From Bradyrhizobium sp. CCGB12 (lineage in GTDB: Bacteria > Pseudomonadota > Alphaproteobacteria > Rhizobiales > Xanthobacteraceae), in NCBI RefSeq assembly GCF_024199845.1, contig NZ_JANADO010000001.1:372001-436000 (forward strand): a DNA stretch of 64,000 bases. The letters run 5' to 3'. The number at the start of each line of letters is the position of its first letter. Positions within the stretch are counted from its first letter, which is position 1. The notes below the pieces were generated by a model. That model saw only the letters and a list, made by a program, of their open reading frames with translations, searched no databases and had not been told where the DNA came from. The position numbers and the translations under genes were made by a program. Of this stretch, positions 54,527 to 62,369 are shown piece by piece.

Positions 54527-55063
54527 TTATCGAGTCGAAAGGGAATTGGCCGGAAGAGGCGCCAGAATCGCGGCAAGGTCGCGACGGAAGCCCAGTGCAA
54601 TGAACAATTTAGCCATGACGAACATCGGTCCGAGCAGGAAATGCGTGGGATGGTCGACCATCGACGGCTGCCGTTCCTCAAAAACCTTGTGACCGACGAT
54701 CTGCGACGCGACGCCGATCCCGATCAGCACCGCAAAAATCGACCACATCATGACGATCGAGACCTGATTGCTGATCGCGGTTGCGACCGATAGCAGCACG
54801 ATCATCGCGGCGAGGATGCCGAGCCCGATCCCGGCGTCCAGCATCAGCCAGTACACCAGCACCGGCAGCGCCAAAATCACCGCCAGACTCACCTCGATCC
54901 CGAAGACAGGGAAATGCACGAGCGTCAGCGGAAGCACGGCGCCGGTGAAGAGCAGGAGGATGCCGACCACATGCATCGCGCAGTTCCAGGGATCGCGATG
55001 ATATTCGACGTAATCGGCCAGTTGGCGTTGAAAATAGCCAGCCATCTCGCTCTCGTTCAGCAT
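54527..55063 (-). CDS. DUF962/Mpo1-like membrane protein
   Basis: The 178-aa protein has several hydrophobic segments and the family phrases YFQRQLADYVEYHRDPWNCAMHVVGI (His in the conserved HxxPxNxxxHxxG-like pattern) and GHKVFEERQPSM near residue 128. Yeast Mpo1 is an Fe-dependent dioxygenase that shortens 2-hydroxy fatty acids. The conserved His residues support metal binding. It starts the three-gene operon with the SDR and ICMT-like genes. The frame is open to 55114; ATG 55063 is preferred. Confidence 0.85.
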   Translation of the reverse strand: MLNESEMAGYFQRQLADYVEYHRDPWNCAMHVVGILLLFTGAVLPLTLVHFPVFGIEVSLAVILALPVLVYWLMLDAGIGLGILAAMIVLLSVATAISNQVSIVMMWSIFAVLIGIGVASQIVGHKVFEERQPSMVDHPTHFLLGPMFVMAKLFIALGFRRDLAAILAPLPANSLSTR

Positions 55064-55218
55064 GGGGTCGGGGAAGGACGAAAAAAGCCTATAGCACCTG
55101 ATAGGGCGGTGCACAAACCGGTGCTATTGTCGCGCGAAACCGTGCTGTTGCGCCGTGGGACAGGTCACAAAACGGTCAGGACTTCAAGGGGTTCCGCTGA
55201 AAGCCAGGACGCGCGCGC

Positions 55219-55872
55219 TCAGCGCTTCTTGGCGGGCTTTTTCGCCGCAGGCGCAGGTGCCGCAGCCGGATGCGCCGGCTCCTCCGGCAGCTTGGCATAG
55301 GTCAGGATCTGCAACTGGCCGTTGACGGCCGAAGTCGGCTTGGCCCGGTCGAGAAACTGCTCCTCGCCGAGGCCGATCGGATGCAGCCGCTTGGTCGAGA
55401 TCTTGAACGTGTTCACCAGCACGTCGCGGATCGCGTCCGCGCGCCGCTGGCTCAGGATCGCATTGGCCTCGCGCGTCTTCGAACTGGACTCGACATGGCC
55501 GACGATCAGGAAGGTGTAGGGCAGCAGCGAGGAATGAACCAGCGCATCCGCGATGCGGCCGACGGTCCGGTAAGATGACGGCTGGATGATGGGCGTGTCG
55601 GCGTCGAACTGAATCTGCGCGTTGAAGGCGGGTAGCTTGGCGAGATCGGGCGCGATCAGTGGCCGGTTCACCGGACCCGGATCATTCTTGATCCTGGCCT
55701 TGGCGCGTTCCATCACCTGCTGCTTCAGCGCGGGAAGATCGATCTCGGCGGCTTCCTCGAAATGGTTGAGCTTGCCGACGATGTCGTCGCGGGTCGGCGC
55801 TGCCGTCTGTGCGCGCGCTGTGCCAGCGAGCAAGGCGAGGCCGAGCGCGATGGCGATTCTGCTCCCGCGCAT
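55219..55872 (-). CDS. OmpA-domain exported protein
   Basis: The 217-aa precursor has a signal peptide (MRGSRIAIALGLALLAGTARAQ). The C-terminal half has an OmpA-like peptidoglycan-binding domain: INFDADTPII-like FDADTPIIQPSSY near residue 90, LIVGHVESSSKTREANAILSQRRADAIRDVL and IGLGEEQFL. The tail is Ala/Lys/Pro rich. The ATG overlaps the upstream stop by 1 nt (TGATG), so the gene is coupled to the Cys-rich protein. Confidence 0.85.
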   Translation of the reverse strand: MRGSRIAIALGLALLAGTARAQTAAPTRDDIVGKLNHFEEAAEIDLPALKQQVMERAKARIKNDPGPVNRPLIAPDLAKLPAFNAQIQFDADTPIIQPSSYRTVGRIADALVHSSLLPYTFLIVGHVESSSKTREANAILSQRRADAIRDVLVNTFKISTKRLHPIGLGEEQFLDRAKPTSAVNGQLQILTYAKLPEEPAHPAAAPAPAAKKPAKKR

Positions 55873-56288
55873 CAGCGATACCCCGCGTCGTCGACGGCCT
55901 TCAGGCAGTTGTTGCTGATGCCCTTGGGCGTCGAGATCAGGCAGGGGATCGACTTGCTGGTCTCCTTGGTCGAGCCGCCGCAGACCTTGACGATCTCGCG
56001 CTGGCAGGCATTCGCCACGGTGACGCGCGCGGCGACGCGCTTCTGGATCGCGTCGAAGACGCCGAGATAGTCGCTCTGGCACTGCGGGGACAGCACGTCC
56101 CTATTGCGCGACAGGCACTCCTTCAGCCGCGTCGAGTCCGGATTGACGCCGCGGCAATTGGCGACGATTTCCGCGCCGCAGCTCGCCGCCAGCTTTCCGA
56201 TCGAATCGCCAAAGCTCATGGTCTCCGCCGCCGCAAGCGACGGCATCCCCAATGCAAGCACGATCAGTGTGATGGAGCCCCGGACCAT
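55872..56288 (-). CDS. exported Cys-rich protein
   Basis: A 138-aa precursor with signal peptide (MVRGSITLIVLALGMPSLAAAE) and eight mature cysteines in pairs (ASCGAEIVANC; ECLSRNRDVLSPQC; ACQREIVKVC; CLISTPKGISNNC), a pattern like Cys-rich GLG1-type repeats. ATG 56288 is chosen over 56324. It is coupled to the OmpA-like gene, so the two may act together in the periplasm. Function unknown. Confidence 0.75.
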   Translation of the reverse strand: MVRGSITLIVLALGMPSLAAAETMSFGDSIGKLAASCGAEIVANCRGVNPDSTRLKECLSRNRDVLSPQCQSDYLGVFDAIQKRVAARVTVANACQREIVKVCGGSTKETSKSIPCLISTPKGISNNCLKAVDDAGYR

Positions 56289-56376
56289 GGGTGCATCTGA
56301 TACGGGGAAGTTCGCGGTGGTCAAGGGCTGTTCGGAGGAGAACTGTCGAAGGTCCGGCGAGTGCGGCGAACAGTCC

Positions 56377-56667
56377 TCACTCGGTGGACTCGGCGAGGGG
56401 CGGCCATTCGATCAGGGCGACCGTATGGTTCCTGAGGTCGTCGGCCACTTCGGGATCGGCCTTGAGCTCGTCCAATGTCCTGGGCACGGGAAGCTGCCGG
56501 CCGTCCGCGATCAGTTCCTGTGCATAGAATGCGAGCGCTTCGGGCGCATTCTCCAGGGCCTCGTCGACGTCGTCGCCGCCGGAAATGCACCCGGGCAGGT
56601 CGGGAAACCACACGCTCACGGCGTCGTCCGAGCCGGCGTCTTCAATGATGGCGACGTACTCAGCCAT
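56377..56667 (-). CDS. HicB-like antitoxin-family protein, orphan
   Basis: The 96-aa protein shows the HicB partial RNase H-like fold: YVAIIEDAGSDDAVSVWFPDLPGCISGGDDVDEALENAPEAL is the conserved beginning of HicB antitoxins (DLPGC--GD--EA). No HicA toxin is seen next to it. The ATG overlaps the uvrD stop by 1 nt (TGATG), so it is coupled to uvrD. It may be an orphan antitoxin or another regulator; no DNA-binding domain is apparent. Confidence 0.8.
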   Translation of the reverse strand: MAEYVAIIEDAGSDDAVSVWFPDLPGCISGGDDVDEALENAPEALAFYAQELIADGRQLPVPRTLDELKADPEVADDLRNHTVALIEWPPLAESTE

Positions 56668-59279
56668 CACGCCCGTTGCACAAAGCTGTCCACGACCTTC
56701 TTCTCGCCGGCCTTGTCGAAGGCGATGGTGAGCTTGTTGCCGTCGATCTTGGTGACGCGGCCGTAGCCGAATTTCTGGTGGAAGACGCGGTCGGAGAGCG
56801 CGAATTCCGAGGTCGTGCCGGTCGATTTGGCGACCAGCTCGCCTTCGATGGTCAGGGGACCGCGGCGGCGCGAGGAGAAGCTGCCGAAATCCGGTCCGGA
56901 TGACGAGAACGATGCGGCCTCTTCCTCGAAACCGCCGCGGCCGCCGCTGTTGCGGCCGCCTTGACCGCCGCGGTTGCGGTTTGCCTGCGCCCGTTGCCAG
57001 CCCGGCGTCGTGTAGCTGGAGCCGAACGCCTCCATGTCGTCGAAGCGCGAGGCGCCATAGCCGCCGGTGCCGCCCCAGGCCGAGCCGCCCTTGGATTCCG
57101 TGATCTCGACATTGGCCGCCGGCAATTCATCCAGGAAGCGCGACGGGATCGTGGTCGACCAGGTGCCATGGATCCGACGGTTGGTCGCAAAATAGATTTT
57201 CGCGCGGCGACGGGCGCGTGTGAGACCGACATGGCCGAGCCGGCGCTCTTCTTCCAGTCCCGCGCGGCCCTGCTCGTCCAGTGTGCGTTGGCTCGGGAAC
57301 AGGCCTTCCTCCCAGCCCGGCAGGAACACGTTGTCGAATTCGAGCCCCTTGGCCGAGTGCAGCGTCATCAGCGACACCGCGTCGTCCTCGGCGCCGCCGT
57401 CGCGGTCCATCACCAATGAGATGTGCTCGAGGAACCCCTGCAGGTTCTCGAATTCCTCCATCGACCGCACCAGCTCCTTCAGGTTCTCCAGCCGGCCCGC
57501 GGCGTCCGCCGAACGGTCCTTCTGCCACATCTCGGTATAGCCGCTCTCGTCGAGCACGATCTGGGCCAGATCGGTGTGCGCTGTCACCTCGCGCTGGACG
57601 CGCCAGCGGTCGAATTGGGCGACGAGATCGCGCAGGGATCCGCGCGCCTTCGGCTTCAATTCGTCGGTCTCGACCACGGCGCGCGCCGCCTCGAACAAGG
57701 GAATGCGGCGCTTGCGGGCGTGGTCGTGCAGCATCTGCACGGTGGCATCGCCAAGCCCGCGCTTCGGCGTGTTGACGATGCGCTCGAAGGCGAGGTCGTC
57801 GGCGGGTGAGTTGATGACGCGCAAATAGGCCAGCGCGTCGCGGATCTCGGCGCGTTCGTAGAAGCGCGGACCGCCGATGACGCGATAGGGCAGGCCGAGC
57901 GTGACGAAACGGTCTTCGAATTCGCGCATCTGGTAAGAGGCGCGCACCAGGATCGCGATCTCGTTGAGCTTCTCGCCCTGGCGCTGGAGCTGCTCGATCT
58001 CCTCGCCGATGCCGCGGGCTTCCTCTTCCGAATCCCACGAGCCCGTCACCGTGACCTTCTCGCCGTCCTGGTCTTCGGTGCGCAGCGTCTTGCCGAGCCG
58101 GCCTTCGTTGTGCGCGATCAAGTGCGAGGCGGCGGCGAGGATGTGCCCGGTCGAGCGGTAGTTGCGCTCGAGGCGGATCACCTTGGCACCCGGAAAATCG
58201 TGATCGAAGCGCAGGATGTTGTCGACCTCGGCGCCGCGCCAGCCATAGATCGACTGATCGTCGTCGCCGACGCAGCAGATGTTTTTGGTGGGGCCTTTCT
58301 GCTCCCTCGCCCCGCTTGCGGGGGCGTGACGAGCTTCGCTCGTACTGAGAGCGTCGGGGTGAGGGGGAGTCTCCACGAGCTCGGTGCTTGCAGAGTCCCC
58401 CTCACCCGCCGCGCTTTGCGCGTCGGCCTCTCCCCGCAAGCGGGGAGAGGCGAAGGATGGAGACGCCGGCGCCTGCGACAGCAGCCGCAGCCACAGATAT
58501 TGCGCGACGTTGGTGTCCTGATATTCGTCGACCAGGATGAATTTGAAACGCTGCTGGTACTGCCTGAGAATATCCGGGTGCTCGCGGAAGATGCGGATGT
58601 TCTCCAGCAGGAGATCGCCGAAATCGGCGGCGTTCAGGATCTTCAGCCGCTCCTGATAGCTCGCATAGAGCTTGCCGCCCTTGCCGTTGGCGAAGACAGC
58701 GGCCTCGCCTGACGGCACCTGCGACGGCATCAGGCCGCGGTTCTTCCAGCCGTCGATCAGGCCGGCCAGCATGCGCGCCGGCCAGCGCTTGTCGTCGATG
58801 TTGTCGGCCTGGAGCAACTGCTTGAGCAGCCGGACCTGGTCGTCAACATCGAGCACGGTGAAGTTCGACTTGAGCTGCGCCAGCTCGGCATGGACACGCA
58901 GGATGCGCCCGCCGATGGAGTGAAATGTGCCGAGCCACGGCATGCCCTCTACGGCATGCCCGAGCATCTGGCCGAGCCGGTGCTTCATCTCGCGCGCGGC
59001 CTTGTTGGTGAAGGTCACCGACAGGATCTCGGCGGGGCGGGCGCGGCCCTGGCTCAGGATGTGGGCGATCCGTGTGGTCAGCACACGCGTCTTGCCGGTG
59101 CCGGCGCCGGCCAGCACCAGGACCGGGCCGTCCAGGGTCTCCACGGCGTCGCGCTGCTCGGGATTGAGCCCGGACAGATATTTCGGCCCCACCGAGGCGC
59201 GCGCACGCGCGGCGATGCCGCCGGCCGCAGGCTTATGGTCGGGCACACTCTGGGAGGTGATCTTGCTCGGCTCGGTCAT
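56667..59279 (-). CDS. uvrD: DNA helicase II (UvrD/PcrA) with in-frame repeat insertion
   Basis: An ATP-dependent 3'-5' helicase for repair and replication. The 870-aa protein has Walker A AGAGTGKT near residue 65, motif [14 protein letters not shown] near residue 250, [13 protein letters not shown] near residue 335, and [14 protein letters not shown] and [14 protein letters not shown] further on. Between motif II and GDDDQ lies an insertion of roughly 57 residues ([20 protein letters not shown]...[10 protein letters not shown]) encoded by the palindrome at 58302-58450. A Gly/Arg/Asn-rich linker precedes the C-terminal Tudor-like region. ATG 59279 is chosen; 59288 and 59297 are alternatives. 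Confidence 0.95.
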   Translation of the reverse strand: MTEPSKITSQSVPDHKPAAGGIAARARASVGPKYLSGLNPEQRDAVETLDGPVLVLAGAGTGKTRVLTTRIAHILSQGRARPAEILSVTFTNKAAREMKHRLGQMLGHAVEGMPWLGTFHSIGGRILRVHAELAQLKSNFTVLDVDDQVRLLKQLLQADNIDDKRWPARMLAGLIDGWKNRGLMPSQVPSGEAAVFANGKGGKLYASYQERLKILNAADFGDLLLENIRIFREHPDILRQYQQRFKFILVDEYQDTNVAQYLWLRLLSQAPASPSFASPRLRGEADAQSAAGEGDSASTELVETPPHPDALSTSEARHAPASGAREQKGPTKNICCVGDDDQSIYGWRGAEVDNILRFDHDFPGAKVIRLERNYRSTGHILAAASHLIAHNEGRLGKTLRTEDQDGEKVTVTGSWDSEEEARGIGEEIEQLQRQGEKLNEIAILVRASYQMREFEDRFVTLGLPYRVIGGPRFYERAEIRDALAYLRVINSPADDLAFERIVNTPKRGLGDATVQMLHDHARKRRIPLFEAARAVVETDELKPKARGSLRDLVAQFDRWRVQREVTAHTDLAQIVLDESGYTEMWQKDRSADAAGRLENLKELVRSMEEFENLQGFLEHISLVMDRDGGAEDDAVSLMTLHSAKGLEFDNVFLPGWEEGLFPSQRTLDEQGRAGLEEERRLGHVGLTRARRRAKIYFATNRRIHGTWSTTIPSRFLDELPAANVEITESKGGSAWGGTGGYGASRFDDMEAFGSSYTTPGWQRAQANRNRGGQGGRNSGGRGGFEEEAASFSSSGPDFGSFSSRRRGPLTIEGELVAKSTGTTSEFALSDRVFHQKFGYGRVTKIDGNKLTIAFDKAGEKKVVDSFVQRA
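58302..58450. repeat. palindromic repeat inside uvrD (family D-like)
   Basis: CTCCCTCGCCCCGCTTGCGGGG at the left pairs with CCTCTCCCCGCAAGCGGGGAGAGG at the right. The inner part (CTCACCCGCCGCGCTTTGCGCGTCGG) matches the element at 62270-62324. The whole is translated in frame as part of UvrD, between motif II and motif III. Confidence 0.85.
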
Positions 59280-59527
59280 GCGAATCATTGGCCCCACGAT
59301 GGCACCGCGGGGTGTCGGAAGGGAGCCTTCTTAACAGGGATTGGTGCCTATATGGGGCGGCTGGACGAGGTTTTCCACGTACGCGGCAGGCTGATTTGTT
59401 CCTGATGCCTGCGCGAATTTCGCCCCTTCGTGGGCCGGAACCATCGTTCCCGCGTCGAGATTGTCTCGGCAGGTGGCGCGGCAGCCGCGCTGACGCAAGA
59501 CAGACATATCAAGACGAGGGTTTGACC

Positions 59528-59701
59528 ATGCTTGGCTGGGTTGTGACGTTTCTGGTTATCGCACTGATCGCCGGTATCCTGGGCTTCGGCGGCATCGCCG
59601 GCGCGTCGATCGAAATCGCCAAGATTATCTTCTTCATTGCGGTCGTTCTGTTCCTGGTTTCGGCCGTGGTTGGCTTGGCGCGTGGCCGCAACAGGATATA
59701 G
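59528..59701 (+). CDS. DUF1328 small membrane protein (YtjA type)
   Basis: A 57-aa protein of two hydrophobic helices: [20 protein letters not shown] and [20 protein letters not shown] with a [10 protein letters not shown] turn between. This is the DUF1328 pattern. Starts at ATG 59528 after GAGGGTTTGACC. Function unknown; often stress-linked. Confidence 0.9.
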   Translation: MLGWVVTFLVIALIAGILGFGGIAGASIEIAKIIFFIAVVLFLVSAVVGLARGRNRI

Positions 59702-59758
59702 CGGCGATATTCACCTCTCCCCGCCGTGGAGAGGTGAACCACGAGCGGCGACTAGTTG

Positions 59759-60265
59759 TCACCGCTTCGAGGGCATCGCCACGTTCCGGCCGATGCCCTC
59801 GGGTCGCGGCACGGCGCTGTGGGCCTTCGTGACCGCAGCGATACGCTGGCTTATATCGGGCGGAAACGGCGCAACGCGGCGCGCTTTCATGTCCATGTGG
59901 AGCGACATGTTCTCCGAGGTGGCCGACAGCCAGCCTTCGCTTGCGTGCCGCATCTCCTCGAACGTGTGCAGCCGCTTGTCGTCGGCCTCCAGCAGCCAGA
60001 CGAAAATCTGCACGGGATCTCCGAGGTGGATTTCGCGCAAATAGCGCACATGGCATTCGGCGGTGAAGCTCGAGCCGCCGCGCTCCTTCATGTAGGCCGG
60101 CCCCATCCCGAGCTCGAGCCAGAGCTGGTCGATCGCCCGGTCGAACATCACGTTGTAATAGGCCATGTTGAGATGGCCGTTATAGTCGATCCATTGCGGC
60201 TCGATCTGCATGATCGAGGCGCGAAACGGCTCCGCTTGGGGCGCTGAGGCGGCAGTCTCCGGCAT
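59759..60265 (-). CDS. thioesterase family protein (hotdog fold)
   Basis: The 168-aa protein has the hotdog signature WIDYNGHLNMAYYNVMFDRA near residue 25, where the Asp in D-NGH is the likely catalytic acid of 4HBT-like acyl-CoA thioesterases. FTAECHVRYLREIHLGDPV and HTFEEMRHASEGWLSATSE follow. The substrate is an acyl-CoA of unknown type. Confidence 0.88.
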   Translation of the reverse strand: MPETAASAPQAEPFRASIMQIEPQWIDYNGHLNMAYYNVMFDRAIDQLWLELGMGPAYMKERGGSSFTAECHVRYLREIHLGDPVQIFVWLLEADDKRLHTFEEMRHASEGWLSATSENMSLHMDMKARRVAPFPPDISQRIAAVTKAHSAVPRPEGIGRNVAMPSKR

Positions 60266-60342
60266 GTTTCTTCCTGTTATGCGTCCGATCGCTTGACTTG
60301 ACCGGTTATATGTCCTTTGCCACGGTCCTTCTCTCGGGAGGA

Positions 60343-61773
60343 ATGTCCGTGGGCACCATCATCACCAATAATCCGCCGCGGCCGGAGCCGAAAGCCCTCG
60401 CAGGCGCGCTGGAACAGCTTGCCGCACGCTTCGGCAACCGCCTCATCACCTCGCAGGCCGTTCGCGAACAGCACGGCCATACCACGACGTGGATCGTCAA
60501 CCAGCCGCCTGATGGCGTGGTGATGGCGCAGGAGACCGCCGACATCCAGGACGTGGTGCGGATCTGCGCCAAGAACCGCGTCCCCGTGATCCCCTTTGGC
60601 ACCGGCACCTCGCTCGAGGGGCAGGTCAACGCACCCGCGGGAGGCATCTCGATCGACCTGCGCGACATGAACAAGGTGCTCGCGGTGCATGCCGAGGACC
60701 TCGACTGCGTGATCCAGCCCGGCGTCACCCGCAAGGCGCTGAACGAGCATCTGCGCGACCAGGGCCTGTTCTTCCCGATCGATCCCGGCGCGGATGCTTC
60801 ACTCGGCGGCATGGCCTCGACCCGCGCCTCTGGCACCAATGCGGTGCGCTACGGCACCATGCGCGACAGCGTGCTGGCGCTGAAGGTGGTGCGTGGCGAC
60901 GGCGAGATCATCACGACAGGCACGCGCGCCAAGAAATCCTCGGCGGGCTATGACCTCACGCATCTGTTCGTCGGTGCCGAAGGCACGCTCGGCATCATCT
61001 CCGAGCTCACCATTCGTCTCCGCGGCATTCCCGAGACCATCGCGGCGGGCGCGGTGTCGTTCGAAAGCGTGCACGGCGCGTGTCAGGCCGTGATCCTGGC
61101 GATCCAGACCGGCATTCCCGTGGCGCGCATCGAGCTGCTCAACGCCGCTCAGGTGCAGGCCTGCAACGCCTATTCCAAGCTGACGCTGCCGGAGACGCCG
61201 CTGCTGCTGATGGAATTCCACGGCAGCGAGATCGAGGTCGCCGAGCAGTCGAAGGCCTTCGGCGAGATCGCGAAGGAATGCGGCGGCGGCGAATTCTCCT
61301 GGACCACCAAGCCCGAGGACCGCACCAAGCTGTGGCAGGCGCGGCACGACGCCTATTGGTCGGTGAAGGCGCTGCGGCCTGGCGACAGCATCGGCGTGGT
61401 CGCGACCGACGTCTGCGTGCCGATCTCGCGGCTCGCCGATTGCGTCAGCGAGACCGAGGAGGATCTCAAGCGGCTCAACCTGCTGTCGCCGATCGTCGGC
61501 CATGTTGGCGACGGCAATTTCCACTGCTCGCTGGTCTGCGACACCAATGACGCGGCCGAGATGGCGCGCGGCGAGGAGTTCATGCATCGCCTCGTCGAGC
61601 GTGCGCAGGCGATGGACGGCACCTGCACCGGCGAGCATGGCATCGGCCAGGGTAAGCAGAAATATCTGAAGGCGGAACTCGGCCCCGAAGCGCTCGATGC
61701 GATGCGGGCGCTGAAGCGGGCGCTCGATCCGCTCAACATCTTCAACCCCGGCAAGATCGTGCCGGAGGCATAG
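60343..61773 (+). CDS. FAD-binding 2-hydroxyacid dehydrogenase (D-lactate dehydrogenase/GlcD-like)
   Basis: The protein (about 476 aa) has a PCMH FAD-binding domain: PVIPFGTGTSLEGQVNAPAGG near residue 80, GVTRKALNEHL, PIDPGADASLGGMASTRASG and FVGAEGTLGII. The C-terminal FAD-oxidase domain ends in GEHGIGQGKQKYL and LDPLNIFNPGKIVP. It oxidises a D-2-hydroxyacid to a 2-oxoacid. The GGGAGG motif lies only one base before ATG 60343; a GTG at 60349 has better spacing, so the exact start is uncertain. Confidence 0.92.
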   Translation: MSVGTIITNNPPRPEPKALAGALEQLAARFGNRLITSQAVREQHGHTTTWIVNQPPDGVVMAQETADIQDVVRICAKNRVPVIPFGTGTSLEGQVNAPAGGISIDLRDMNKVLAVHAEDLDCVIQPGVTRKALNEHLRDQGLFFPIDPGADASLGGMASTRASGTNAVRYGTMRDSVLALKVVRGDGEIITTGTRAKKSSAGYDLTHLFVGAEGTLGIISELTIRLRGIPETIAAGAVSFESVHGACQAVILAIQTGIPVARIELLNAAQVQACNAYSKLTLPETPLLLMEFHGSEIEVAEQSKAFGEIAKECGGGEFSWTTKPEDRTKLWQARHDAYWSVKALRPGDSIGVVATDVCVPISRLADCVSETEEDLKRLNLLSPIVGHVGDGNFHCSLVCDTNDAAEMARGEEFMHRLVERAQAMDGTCTGEHGIGQGKQKYLKAELGPEALDAMRALKRALDPLNIFNPGKIVPEA

Positions 61774-61823
61774 CGCGCAGCAAGGCTGCCGTTTATGCTC
61801 ACTCCATCACTTGGGAGCGGGCA

Positions 61824-62186
61824 ATGCGCTGGTTCGCGCGCAAGGTGCGACAGGACATCTGGGACGAAGCCATCGAAGGACCGCTCGGCGACATCGAGGC
61901 CGCCGAGCGCATCCGCGCGATCTGTGAGGCCGCGGCTGCGAGCGCCGCAGGCTCCGCGCGCAACGCCGAGCGCGAGAGCGAGCGCTACGAACGCGCGGCC
62001 AAGAGTGCGATGGAGATCGCGATGAAGATCTCGGATGGATTGATGCGCGACGACGCGGTCCATCGTATCGTCGATCTCTGCATGAAGGCGGGCGACCTCA
62101 AGACCGCGCAGATCCTGTTTCGCGCGATCCACGCCAGCTGGATCCGCGAAACAGTGCAGCGGGATCATCCGATCCTCGCGCAGTGA
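61824..62186 (+). CDS. hypothetical helical protein, 120 aa
   Basis: Starts MRWFARKVRQDIWDEAIEG with GGGAGCGGGC as a Shine-Dalgarno. The product is Ala/Glu/Arg rich, predicted to be largely helical (AERIRAICEAAAASAAGSA; RAAKSAMEIAMKISDGLM), with a two-helix region near the C-terminus. No family is recognised. It follows the FAD enzyme by 50 bp, so it may be cotranscribed. Confidence 0.7.
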   Translation: MRWFARKVRQDIWDEAIEGPLGDIEAAERIRAICEAAAASAAGSARNAERESERYERAAKSAMEIAMKISDGLMRDDAVHRIVDLCMKAGDLKTAQILFRAIHASWIRETVQRDHPILAQ

Positions 62187-62196
62187 GGACGGTGCG

Positions 62197-62324
62197 CTCC
62201 CTCCCCCGCTTGCGGGGGAGGGTTGGGGAGAGGGTGTCTCCGCAACGGGACAATCCCCTAGAGGAGAAAGCCCTCACCCGTCACGCTCTTCGAGCGCGCC
62301 GACCTCTCCCGCAAGCGGGAGAGG
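62197..62324. repeat. palindromic extragenic repeat, family D copy (also seen in uvrD)
   Basis: CTCCCTCCCCCGCTTGCGGGGGAGGG at the left and CTCACCCGTCACGCTCTTCGAG...CCTCTCCCGCAAGCGGGAGAGG at the right. The right half closely matches the element inside uvrD. Confidence 0.85.
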
Positions 62325-62369
62325 TGCACCGAGCCCACGGCAGATCTATTCAACCCAACACCGATCGCG

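Noticed and set aside
56321..56611. 96-aa minus frame overlapping the HicB-like gene
   Set aside because: Overlaps a better-supported frame and has no features.
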